This document shows positions 8,264 to 16,416 of a stretch of 64,000 bases of DNA, piece by piece. A program made the position numbers and the translations under genes. The notes under the pieces were generated by a model. It was given only the letters and a program-made list of their open reading frames with translations. It was not told the DNA's origin and did not search any database. The DNA comes from NORP294 sp047627915 (GTDB lineage Bacteria; Bacteroidota; Bacteroidia; Flavobacteriales_E; Vicingaceae): contig JBLHTZ010000009.1 in assembly GCA_047627915.1 (NCBI GenBank), forward strand, positions 7,888-71,887, given 5' to 3'. The stretch's first letter is position 1. Each line of letters begins with the position of its first letter.

Positions 8264-11089
8264 TTACAGTGTTTGTTTCACTTCCACTTCTTCGTAAGCT
8301 TCAATTATGTCTCCTTCTTTAATGTCGTTGAACTTATCAATGTTCAATCCACATTCGTAACCTCTAGCAACCTCTTTCACATCGTCTTTGAATCGTTTTA
8401 ATGATCCTAACATTCCTGTGAAAACAACAATTCCGTCTCGAATAACTCGAATCTTATTGTTACGATTTATTTTACCATTTGTAACCATACAACCAGCAAT
8501 AGTACCAACTTTAGATATTTTGAATGTTTCTCTAATTTCGACAGTTGCAGTGACCTGCTCTTCAATTTTAGCTTTTAACATTCCTTCCATTGCAGATTTC
8601 AATTCTTCAATTGCATCGTAGATGATAGAATATAATCGAATGTCGATTTCTTCAACTTCAGCAATCTTTCTAGCACTAACTGAAGGTCTAACTTGGAATC
8701 CAATAACAATCGCATCAGATGCTGCAGCTAACATAATGTCGGATTCGGAAATTGCTCCTACAGACTTGTGAATAATGTTCACTTGAATTTGTTCTGTAGA
8801 AAGTTTCAACAATGAATCGGAAAGTGCCTCAATAGAACCATCCACATCTCCTTTCACTATAACGTTTAACTCTTGGAAATCGCCAATTGCAATTCGTCTT
8901 CCAATTTCATCAAGCGTAATGTGTTTCTTAACTCTTGTTCCTTGCTCTCTCTGTAACTGAAGACGTTTAGTAGCTATGATTCTTGCTTCTCTCTCGTCGT
9001 TCATAATGTTAAATGTATCACCTGCACTAGGTGCTCCACTTAAGCCAAGAACAGATACAGGAATTGATGGACCTGCTATTTTCACTTCTTGTCCACGTTC
9101 GTTAAACATGGCTTTAACCTTACCTGAATGTGGCCCTGCTAAAATAACATCTCCTACTTTCATGGTTCCGCTTTGAACTAATAGCGTAGAAACATAACCT
9201 CTACCTTTATCTAATTCAGATTCAATAACTGCACCTTTTGCATTCTTGTTCGGATTTGCTTGTAACTCTAATAATTCGGCCTCAAGTAATACTTTTTCAA
9301 GTAATTCTTCGACACCTTGTCCTGTTTTCGCAGAAACCTCTTGCGATTGGAATTTACCACCCCATTCTTCTACTAATATATCCATTTGAGAAAGTTCATT
9401 TCTCAAATTATCTGTATTAGCAGCATCTCGATCTACTTTGTTAAATGCAAAAATAATTGGAACGCCTGCTGCTTGAGCGTGGTTAATTGCTTCTTTTGTT
9501 TGAGGCATAACGTTATCATCTGCTGCAATAACAACAATAACGACATCGGTTACCTGCGCACCCCTTGCTCTCATCGCTGTAAAGGCTTCGTGACCTGGTG
9601 TATCTAAAAAGGTAATTCTTTTACCATTTTTAAGTCCCACGTTGTAGGCTCCAATATGCTGTGTAATTCCTCCAGCTTCACCTGCAATAACATTTGCTTC
9701 GCGAATGTAATCCAATAATGATGTTTTACCATGATCTACATGACCCATTACAGTAACAATCGGATAACGCTCAACTAAATCTTCTGGATTATCTGCAACT
9801 TCTTTTACATCTTCTTGAAAATCAGCTTTGATAAATTCTAATTCAAAACCAAATTCTTCTGCAACTATAGTTAATGTTTCGGCATCTAGTCGTTGGTTAA
9901 TCGAAACAAAAAGACCTAGAGACATGCAGGCCGATATTACTTCATTTACGTTAACATCCATCATCGATGCTAATTCGTTTGCAGTAACAAATTCTGTTAC
10001 TTTAAGAATGCTTTTTTGCAATTCTGCTTCTTCCGCTTCTTGCTGTGCTACATCTGCCGCTGCATCTCTTTTTTGTCTTCTGTATTTGGAACCCTTTGAC
10101 TTTCCACCTCCACCTGTCAATCTTGCAAGAGTTTCTTTAATTTGCTCTTGAATTTGTTTGTCAGTCAATTCTACGTCCGGCACTTTTTTCTGACCTACGC
10201 CGCCACCTTTTCGGTTGCCACCGACACCCGTGCCACCGCCACCACCGCCACGAACAGGTCTTCCGACACCGCCACCGCCTGCAGGCGCAATTCGTTTTCT
10301 CTTGCGCTTTGGTTTTTGGGTTTCTTTATTTTGAGATGAAGAAGCAACTGGTTTCTTCTCAACAGGGAGTTCAATTTTTCCAAGAACTTTAATTCCCTCT
10401 AATTTGCCTACGGCTGTTTTTATTTCTTGAGGTTTTGCTGCTTCAATTGCTGCAAGTCTCTTTCCCTCTGCTTCTTCAACTGATAGCTTCGCTGCAATCT
10501 CCTCTTGTTCCTTCTTTTTAGCTGCTGCTTCTGTACTGGCTAGTTTGTCAGCTTCTTTCTTCGCTTTTTCTTGCTCAGCTTTTGCTAGCTTCTCTGCTTT
10601 AGCTTCTGCCTCTTGGTCTTTTTTCGACTTCTTGTCAGGTCGAGTTTTCAGATTCATCGACGACAAATCGATTTTTCCTAAAACTTTTACTTTTCCATCA
10701 TCCGTATTTTCAGCAGGTAGGATCTCAATTTTATTCGCTTCTTTTTCTTCTATTACCGGTGGTGCTTCAGCAATCTCGTCGGCGGGAATATTCTTAATTA
10801 GAATACTTTCGTCTTCATTTTCTGCTGCAGGAGTTTCATCTATATCAGCTTTGTTACCTTCTATAGAAACACTTTCTCTGTCAGTGGATGGCATGCTGAC
10901 ATTCTTAGACTCTTCCTTTGCTCCTTTGTCAGAAGCAAACTCTTGACTAACTATGTCATACACCTCAGCATCCAACTTCGTATTTGGTTTAGCGTCTATG
11001 GTTACTCCTTTTGTTTCAAGGAAGTCAACAATAGTGCTAATACCAACGTTGAGCTCTCTGGCAACTTTACTCAGTCTTTGTACGGCCAT
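8264..11089 (-). CDS. infB: translation initiation factor IF-2
   Basis: IF-2 is the GTPase that delivers initiator tRNA to the 30S subunit and promotes subunit joining. The 941-residue protein has the IF2 N-terminal helix motif (VARELNVGISTIVDFLETKG), a long Glu/Lys/Ala-rich charged linker at about 90-250, and a strongly glycine-rich basic patch at about 270-300. The second N-domain follows at about 365-415. The GTPase core begins near 445, with P-loop GHVDHGKTSLL, DTPGHEAF and NKVD. Domains II-IV complete it, ending VEVKQTL. The linker is low complexity, so its length is species-specific. It is the last gene of the rimP-nusA-infB operon. Confidence 0.97.
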   Translation of the reverse strand: MAVQRLSKVARELNVGISTIVDFLETKGVTIDAKPNTKLDAEVYDIVSQEFASDKGAKEESKNVSMPSTDRESVSIEGNKADIDETPAAENEDESILIKNIPADEIAEAPPVIEEKEANKIEILPAENTDDGKVKVLGKIDLSSMNLKTRPDKKSKKDQEAEAKAEKLAKAEQEKAKKEADKLASTEAAAKKKEQEEIAAKLSVEEAEGKRLAAIEAAKPQEIKTAVGKLEGIKVLGKIELPVEKKPVASSSQNKETQKPKRKRKRIAPAGGGGVGRPVRGGGGGGTGVGGNRKGGGVGQKKVPDVELTDKQIQEQIKETLARLTGGGGKSKGSKYRRQKRDAAADVAQQEAEEAELQKSILKVTEFVTANELASMMDVNVNEVISACMSLGLFVSINQRLDAETLTIVAEEFGFELEFIKADFQEDVKEVADNPEDLVERYPIVTVMGHVDHGKTSLLDYIREANVIAGEAGGITQHIGAYNVGLKNGKRITFLDTPGHEAFTAMRARGAQVTDVVIVVIAADDNVMPQTKEAINHAQAAGVPIIFAFNKVDRDAANTDNLRNELSQMDILVEEWGGKFQSQEVSAKTGQGVEELLEKVLLEAELLELQANPNKNAKGAVIESELDKGRGYVSTLLVQSGTMKVGDVILAGPHSGKVKAMFNERGQEVKIAGPSIPVSVLGLSGAPSAGDTFNIMNDEREARIIATKRLQLQREQGTRVKKHITLDEIGRRIAIGDFQELNVIVKGDVDGSIEALSDSLLKLSTEQIQVNIIHKSVGAISESDIMLAAASDAIVIGFQVRPSVSARKIAEVEEIDIRLYSIIYDAIEELKSAMEGMLKAKIEEQVTATVEIRETFKISKVGTIAGCMVTNGKINRNNKIRVIRDGIVVFTGMLGSLKRFKDDVKEVARGYECGLNIDKFNDIKEGDIIEAYEEVEVKQTL

Positions 11090-11125
11090 ATAATTTTTAC
11101 TCTAGTTTACTTGTTATTGTTGAGT

Positions 11126-12367
11126 TTATTCAAACTCAGACTTAAATATATTTCGAACTTCCTTAATCGTTTCTTCCTCTAAGTCAGTTCTTTTTAATAA
11201 CTCATCTTCTGATAACTCTAAAACATTTTTTGCGGTGTCGCAACCAATAGCTTTTAATTCATCTATAACCCAAGCTTCAATTTCATCAGCAAATTCATCT
11301 AACAAAACATCATCGTCTGGCTCATTTTCAACATTATCACGATACACATCAATTTCGTAACCGGTTAATTTTCCTGCCAACTTAATGTTGTGTCCACCTC
11401 TACCGATTGCCAAAGAAACTTGGTCTGGAGAAAGGTAAACTTCCGCTTTTCCATTCTCGTCGTCTAATTTAATAGAAGAAACTTTTGCAGGACTAAGCGC
11501 CCTCGTAATGTACAATTGGTTGTTTGAAGTAAAATTGATTACATCGATGTTTTCATTTTTTAATTCACGAACAATTCCATGAATTCTAGAACCTTTCATA
11601 CCGACACAAGCTCCAACAGGATCAATTCGGTCGTCGTAAGATTCAACAGCCACTTTAGCTCTTTCTCCTGGCTCACGAACGATATTCTTAATGGTAATAA
11701 GCCCATCAAAAATCTCAGGAACTTCCATTTCGAATAATCTTTCTAAAAAGACTGTTGATGTTCTTGAAAGCGTAATCAACGGTTTGTTGTTACGCATTTC
11801 AACTTGCTTTACAACTGCTCTAATGTTGTCACCTTTTTTGAAATAGTCATTCGGGATTTGTTCTGTTTTTGGTAAAATTAATTCGTTGCTTTCATCGTCT
11901 AAAATCAACAGTTCTCTTTTCCAAACTTGGTACACCTCTCCAGTAATAATATCTCCAACTCTATCTTCATATTTCTTGAAAATATTGTCTTTTTCCAACT
12001 CTAATACTTTAGAAATAAGATTTTGACGCAATGCTAATACTGCTCTTCTTCCAAAGTCATTTAATTTAACTTCTTCAGATGCCTCTTCTCCAACTTCAAA
12101 GTCGGGCTCAATCTTAATTGCCTCAGAAAGTGCAATTTGACTATTCTCGTCTTCTACTTTTCCGTCCTCAACAATTTCTCTGTTTCTCCAAACTTCTAAA
12201 TCTCCTTTATCAATGTTTAGGATGATGTCAAAATTTTCGTCTGAACCATATTTTTTGATGATCATATTTCTGAAAACACTTTCCAGAATGTTCATCATGG
12301 TTGGTCGGTCAATGTCTTTGAATTCTTTAAATTCAGAAAACGATTCGCTTAAATTTATCTTATCCAT
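11126..12367 (-). CDS. nusA: transcription termination/antitermination factor NusA
   Basis: NusA binds RNA polymerase and modulates pausing, termination and antitermination. The 413-residue protein has the N-terminal polymerase-binding domain, an S1 domain (about 130-200, with GDIITGEVYQVW), and two KH domains (about 200-340, with DPVGACVGMKGSRIHGI and LAIGRGGHNIKLAGKLTGYEIDV split across the KH folds). A helix-hairpin-helix-like C terminus (about 365-410, IDELKAIGCDTAKNVLELS) completes it. It lacks the two acidic repeats of the E. coli protein, normal for this phylum. It sits 5 bases after rimP and 36 bases before infB. Confidence 0.97.
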   Translation of the reverse strand: MDKINLSESFSEFKEFKDIDRPTMMNILESVFRNMIIKKYGSDENFDIILNIDKGDLEVWRNREIVEDGKVEDENSQIALSEAIKIEPDFEVGEEASEEVKLNDFGRRAVLALRQNLISKVLELEKDNIFKKYEDRVGDIITGEVYQVWKRELLILDDESNELILPKTEQIPNDYFKKGDNIRAVVKQVEMRNNKPLITLSRTSTVFLERLFEMEVPEIFDGLITIKNIVREPGERAKVAVESYDDRIDPVGACVGMKGSRIHGIVRELKNENIDVINFTSNNQLYITRALSPAKVSSIKLDDENGKAEVYLSPDQVSLAIGRGGHNIKLAGKLTGYEIDVYRDNVENEPDDDVLLDEFADEIEAWVIDELKAIGCDTAKNVLELSEDELLKRTDLEEETIKEVRNIFKSEFE

Positions 12368-12372
12368 AGTTC

Positions 12373-12840
12373 TTATTTGAAAGATATTACCACTTTAGTT
12401 TCTTTTACTTGCTCCATGGGAACGGTTTTATTTTCTATTACTATTTGTTTTTTCTTTTTGCCTTCAATTTTCTCCTTTCGCGTAATTTCAAGTACTACGG
12501 CGTTCTCATCTGCCGATATTAATATTCCTTTTATTTTATCGCCTTCCGTAGTTTTCATTTCTACTTCTCTACCAACATAACGCTGATATTGGCGTAAAAT
12601 CTTAAATGGCTGATCCATTCCTGCGGAACTTACAGTAAGCTCAAAGTCGACTTCCTCTCTGTCGTAATTGCCTTCTATGTGACGGCTAATTTGGACGCAG
12701 TCATTAATTTTAACTCCTTTATCTCCATCAATTTCAACTCGAATTTGGTTGGACGAACTCACCGAAACATCTACAATGTAGTACTCTGTTCCTTCTATTT
12801 CCTCTTCTACTAATTTTACAATCTCAGGCTTTGTAATCAT
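12373..12840 (-). CDS. rimP: ribosome maturation factor RimP
   Basis: RimP is needed for maturation of the 30S subunit. I start at the ATG at 12840, giving 155 residues beginning MITKPEIVKLVEEEIEG. The frame is open for 19 more codons upstream, but these would read through the leader hairpin and have no family similarity. GGAG lies directly before this ATG. Family features are YYIVDVSVSSSNQIRVEIDGDKGV, the following CVQISRHIE segment, and FELTVSSAGMDQPFK. It is the first gene of rimP-nusA-infB. Confidence 0.92.
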   Translation of the reverse strand: MITKPEIVKLVEEEIEGTEYYIVDVSVSSSNQIRVEIDGDKGVKINDCVQISRHIEGNYDREEVDFELTVSSAGMDQPFKILRQYQRYVGREVEMKTTEGDKIKGILISADENAVVLEITRKEKIEGKKKKQIVIENKTVPMEQVKETKVVISFK

Positions 12841-12858
12841 CTCCAACAATTGTTTTAT

Positions 12859-12883
12859 AAAAAGAGGGGACGAATGTCCCCTC
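12859..12883 (-). terminator. terminator-like hairpin in the rimP leader (attenuator candidate)
   Basis: On the minus strand GAGGGGAC-ATTC-GTCCCCTC forms a perfect 8-bp GC-rich stem with a 4-base loop, immediately followed by TTTTT. It ends about 18 bases before the rimP ATG. It may simply terminate the upstream outer-membrane gene, whose stop is at 12950. However, a promoter-like TACTTTTG box lies between that stop and the hairpin, which would place the hairpin in the rimP-nusA-infB 5' leader. Confidence 0.65.
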
Positions 12884-12909
12884 CTAATTAATTCCAACTA
12901 AATTCTGTG

Positions 12910-12917
12910 CAAAAGTA
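12910..12917 (-). promoter_or_regulatory. -7 box for rimP-nusA-infB
   Basis: TACTTTTG on the minus strand matches TAnnTTTG and is followed by GC(A), common at flavobacterial start sites. The expected transcript start is near 12903, about 20 bases before the terminator-like hairpin and about 63 bases before the rimP ATG. No clear TTG -33 box. Confidence 0.45.
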
Positions 12918-12949
12918 GTAAAATTTATACGATTAATCTATGTCTAGGG

Positions 12950-13723
12950 TTAAATCTTAAAGCTAAGACCAATAGTTATACCTATCATTTCAACATTTTG
13001 GTCGTACTCGAAAAATTCGGTAGGGCCTGAACTAGCTCCATTAATAGAATAATTTACAGCGATATTTTTAAATTCATGAGCGGCCCTGAGGTAGTCTATC
13101 CCAATGTTAAAGAAGGTAGTTTGGTTTATTTCTGCTACAATGGAAGCGCCTACGATAAAGTTTAGCGAGTTTGTAGTAGAGCTGCTTTGACTAAGAATTT
13201 CAGTAGTTCTGCCGTCAGTTAACGTTATGGTAAAGCTGGGAGCACTCAAATTTTGAACTCCTAAACCAAACTTGGTAAGAAAGTACGTTTTTGCATCAAT
13301 AGCTGTTCTAGTTCCTACTGCTGCATTTAAAGTTTTACCATTCCAATTTTTGCTTGTCGCAGAAACCCTTACGAATGCAGGTACTGCATTCGTAAGGGGA
13401 AGTAGTAATTCATCTTCGTCAACTGGATTAGAAGAATATCCACCTTCAATAAGTAAGTAAAAGCTTTCTGTAAAAAGATATTGTAAATTAGCATTTAACT
13501 GAATTCCTGCCTTTGCAAGACCTGCTTTTTCGTTATTAACATCAATTTCACCAAATTCGCCAATAGGAATAGTGGGTCCTATCTTAAAACCGAATAGAAG
13601 CTTAGAACCTGAAAAGCTTTTGAATGCTTCGTTATCAGGAAGGCCTTTATTTTCTCTACTTTGGCTTATTCCAAATTGACATAAGAGAAGAAATAATAGG
13701 AGGGCTGTTAGATTTTTTTTCAT
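12950..13723 (-). CDS. secreted/outer-membrane beta-barrel protein, function unknown
   Basis: A 257-residue protein with signal peptide (MKKNLTALLLFLLLCQFGISQ, cut after SQ) and repeated amphipathic strands (FGFKIGPTIPIGEFG, LNANLQYLFTESFYLLIEGG, FFNIGIDYLRAAHEF) ending in GITIGLSFKI. A C-terminal aromatic/hydrophobic strand of this type is typical of outer-membrane barrels. It begins 6 bases after the MORN-repeat gene, so the two are co-transcribed and may act together at the cell surface. A perfect 15-bp inverted repeat lies inside the gene at 13366-13398. Confidence 0.7.
   Translation of the reverse strand: MKKNLTALLLFLLLCQFGISQSRENKGLPDNEAFKSFSGSKLLFGFKIGPTIPIGEFGEIDVNNEKAGLAKAGIQLNANLQYLFTESFYLLIEGGYSSNPVDEDELLLPLTNAVPAFVRVSATSKNWNGKTLNAAVGTRTAIDAKTYFLTKFGLGVQNLSAPSFTITLTDGRTTEILSQSSSTTNSLNFIVGASIVAEINQTTFFNIGIDYLRAAHEFKNIAVNYSINGASSGPTEFFEYDQNVEMIGITIGLSFKI
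13366..13398. repeat. perfect 15-bp inverted repeat inside a coding region
   Basis: CCCTTACGAATGCAG, a 3-base loop (GTA) and CTGCATTCGTAAGGG. In the outer-membrane protein mRNA it forms a 15-bp perfect stem with a tri-loop, coding for the phrase PLTNAVPAFVR. No T-tract follows, so it is not a normal terminator. Confidence 0.9.
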
Positions 13724-13729
13724 CCTTTA

Positions 13730-15451
13730 TTAATTGTCATCTGCATTACTAATCTTTTGACCTTTCTTGTATTTTACGATTTGCTTTATTTTTCCAGCTT
13801 GCTTTTCATAAAAAGTAAAATTACCATGGGGGATTCCGTTAACGTAATTTTTTTCACTCTCTAAGGTGCCTATGTCATAATAACTCGTCACCTTTCCGTT
13901 GATTCTCCCTTTGTCATAGTTAGTTTCCATCATTTTCTGACCATTATCGTGATAGTAAATCCATAACCCGTCTTGCTTGCCTTCCGAGTAATTTCCTTCA
14001 TCTCTTAAATTGCGATTACCATACCAGCTTTTTCTAATACCATGTAATAACCCATTTTTATAAGATTCTTCTAGTTCTTTTGTCCCGTTGTCGTTCCAGT
14101 AGGTCCAAGTCCCGTCTTTTTTGTTGGCTAAATACGCACCAATGTAACGTTGATTGCCATTTGGAAACCACCCTTTCCAGGATCCAGACATTTCTCCGTT
14201 AATATAGAAGCCATCATCTTGAGCACTTTTGTCAGAAAAGTAAGTGTTCCATTTACCATCTTCCAGCCCATTATTGTACTTCCCTGTGATGATTAGTGTT
14301 CCATTTTCATGAAAGATATTCCAAAGGCCATCTTTTTTATCGCTTAGGAAACTTCCATTTTTCCATTCTTCTCCAGTTTCATAATAGTATAACCAAACTC
14401 CATTACGTTTTCCATTTTCAAAGTTCCCGACTGATAAAATCTGGTCTTTATTGGCATAATAGTACTCCCACTTCCCATCTTGTGTATCTTCTTTGAATTC
14501 ACCTTTCATATCAGCTAATCCATTTTCGTGATACCACTCCCATTCGCCAGTTTTCTTGCCATTTAAAAATGCGCCTTTTTCAGCTAGCATACCCTCGTTA
14601 AACCATGCGGTATATTTTCCGGTAAGCATTCCCTCGTTATAGGTTTTTTCAGCTTTTTTATTTCCGTTTTCATAATAGTCTTCCCAAATACCATGCTTTT
14701 GACCAAGTTTGTAATTTCTTACTTGACTTAATTTTCCATTTTCTTGGTAGTATTTCCAAGTTCCATCTTCTTTTCCTTTTGTATAGTGGATTTCTGATGT
14801 CAACAGACCATTATCATAATACTCTTTCCAAGTGCCATGTTTTCGGCCTTCAGTGCACTCTCCTGTGGCTTTTACTTTTTTATTGTCATAATATTCAGAC
14901 CACTTTCCTTCGCCATTTTTCACTAAAAATTTACCGGCTGAATTATAGAAATTAAGAACTCTTTCTCCTTCATTGTAATTCACAACTTTTTTCAATTGCC
15001 CGCTGGCATACCAATACTTCCAATCATTAACTCTAACATCGGTATTGTATGTCCCTTCATATTCTTTAGTGCCATTTTCATGGAAACTGGTCCACAAACT
15101 ATCTTGGTATCCGTTGTTATAAAAGCCAGTCATGGCTGGTTTTCCATTTTCGAAATAAGTTTGGAAGCTACCGTCTCTTTTGGCATCTCTAAAATTTCCC
15201 TTTTCACTTAGTTTTCCATTGTCAAAATAGTGCTCATAATTCCCGTCAATTGTACCAAAACTGTAGTTTACTTTTTGAGTTAAGATCCCTTCCTGATTAT
15301 AGTAGTTCCACTCACCTTCTTCAATGCCCCCTTGCACTAGACGACCTTTGGCTTTGGTTTTTCCATTTTCCCAAGTATAAGTAGTGAACTCTTGGGCATT
15401 AAGTGTAATTTGAAAGGAAAGGAGACTTATTATAAAAAGAATTAGTTTCAT
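13730..15451 (-). CDS. secreted MORN-variant (YwqK-like) repeat protein
   Basis: A 573-residue exported protein (signal peptide of about 19 residues ending LNAQ) built almost entirely of about 23 tandem repeats of 23-24 residues. Each repeat has a core like G.W.YY.ENG....E..Y..GK.DG. Such MORN_2/YwqK-type units fold as stacked beta-hairpins. Public annotation often labels them toxin-antitoxin YwqK antitoxin, but nothing here supports a toxin-antitoxin role. The repeats are diverged at DNA level, so this is not a recent expansion. It is followed after 6 bases by an outer-membrane barrel gene. A related 140-residue lipoprotein is encoded at 54524-54946. Function unknown; an envelope scaffold or protein-binding role is a guess. 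Confidence 0.85.
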   Translation of the reverse strand: MKLILFIISLLSFQITLNAQEFTTYTWENGKTKAKGRLVQGGIEEGEWNYYNQEGILTQKVNYSFGTIDGNYEHYFDNGKLSEKGNFRDAKRDGSFQTYFENGKPAMTGFYNNGYQDSLWTSFHENGTKEYEGTYNTDVRVNDWKYWYASGQLKKVVNYNEGERVLNFYNSAGKFLVKNGEGKWSEYYDNKKVKATGECTEGRKHGTWKEYYDNGLLTSEIHYTKGKEDGTWKYYQENGKLSQVRNYKLGQKHGIWEDYYENGNKKAEKTYNEGMLTGKYTAWFNEGMLAEKGAFLNGKKTGEWEWYHENGLADMKGEFKEDTQDGKWEYYYANKDQILSVGNFENGKRNGVWLYYYETGEEWKNGSFLSDKKDGLWNIFHENGTLIITGKYNNGLEDGKWNTYFSDKSAQDDGFYINGEMSGSWKGWFPNGNQRYIGAYLANKKDGTWTYWNDNGTKELEESYKNGLLHGIRKSWYGNRNLRDEGNYSEGKQDGLWIYYHDNGQKMMETNYDKGRINGKVTSYYDIGTLESEKNYVNGIPHGNFTFYEKQAGKIKQIVKYKKGQKISNADDN

Positions 15452-15470
15452 TTTTTCTTGCTATTTACAG

Positions 15471-15478
15471 CAAACTTA
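15471..15478 (-). promoter_or_regulatory. -7 box of the MORN-repeat/outer-membrane gene pair
   Basis: TAAGTTTG on the minus strand, an exact TAnnTTTG match, ending 19 bases before the ATG at 15451. No TTG found at the usual -33 distance. Confidence 0.45.
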
Positions 15479-15581
15479 TAGCTAATATTCAGTGAAATTT
15501 GGGAAGCAGGGGTTGAATTATAAACATTGAATTCTTATCGCTTTTTCTGTGACAAGAGAATAAAATTTATATTTACCGAAC

Positions 15582-16352
15582 GTGAAAAATAGACCACTCA
15601 TCATCGCCCACAGAGGTGCTTCTGGCTTAGTGCCTGAGAATACTTTAGTTGCTTTCGAAAAAGCAATTGAGATAGGAGTGGACCGAATTGAAATGGATTT
15701 GCGTCAGACGTTAGACGGGGTAGTTATAGTTTTGCACGATAAAACATTAAAACGGACCACAAATGGTTGGGGGAGTGCACGTAAAATGTCGATGACAAAA
15801 ATTCGACGCTATTCTGCAGGATCATGGTTTCATTATAACTTTAGCAGCGAAAAGGTTCCAACATTTCGTCAAGTGCTCGAATTAGTTAATGGTAGGACAA
15901 CCTTATTGTTAGAAATTAAAGACGGAAGCCCCTATCATCATGGAATAGAACGGAATGTGATTGATTTGATAAACGAATACAATGCTCAAGATTGGTGCAT
16001 CGTGCAGTCGTTCAATGATAAAGTGTTGAAAAACTTTAGAACTCTACCTGGTTTAAATAGTCACGTCCAAAAATTGTTTGAGATTGTTATTCCTGTTGCC
16101 CCGTTTATTGGAGGTAGCCAGTTTACTTACAAATCTCTGAGGCATTATGATTTTGCAGAAGAAGTAAACGTGAATTTTAAAAATGTCACCCCTTTGGTCG
16201 TTCAAAAAGTTCACAAAATGGGCAAAAAGATCAATGTTTGGACTGTAAACGATGAGTTCGACTTGCGCTTATTTGTAAAAATGGGTGTAGATGGTATCAT
16301 AACCGATTATCCTGATCGGTTAAAGAGAATCTTGGAGGAGGGCGAAAACTAA
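15582..16352 (+). CDS. glycerophosphodiester phosphodiesterase family protein
   Basis: GDPD enzymes cleave glycerophosphodiesters to sn-glycerol 3-phosphate and an alcohol. The 256-residue protein opens with the catalytic motif AHRGASGLVPENT and continues with EMDLRQTLDGVVIVLHD (metal-binding Glu/Asp and catalytic His), LLEIK and the C-terminal INVWTVND...GVDGIITDYPD. The start is a GTG at 15582; the next Met is far inside the motif block. There is no signal peptide, so it is probably cytoplasmic. It is divergent from the MORN gene. TATATTTA just upstream (one mismatch to the -7 box, at 15568-15575) would give a nearly leaderless mRNA. Confidence 0.88.
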   Translation: MKNRPLIIAHRGASGLVPENTLVAFEKAIEIGVDRIEMDLRQTLDGVVIVLHDKTLKRTTNGWGSARKMSMTKIRRYSAGSWFHYNFSSEKVPTFRQVLELVNGRTTLLLEIKDGSPYHHGIERNVIDLINEYNAQDWCIVQSFNDKVLKNFRTLPGLNSHVQKLFEIVIPVAPFIGGSQFTYKSLRHYDFAEEVNVNFKNVTPLVVQKVHKMGKKINVWTVNDEFDLRLFVKMGVDGIITDYPDRLKRILEEGEN

Positions 16353-16416
16353 TTATTTCTCAGGCAACGTTTTCAGTGTTTTAGGTTTCTAATATGTGAA
16401 CAATAAAACAACTGCC

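Noticed and set aside
10545..10946. A 133-codon plus-strand frame rich in Ser, Phe and Ala
   Set aside because: It is antisense to the low-complexity Lys/Glu/Ala linker of infB; the composition is a mirror of that linker.
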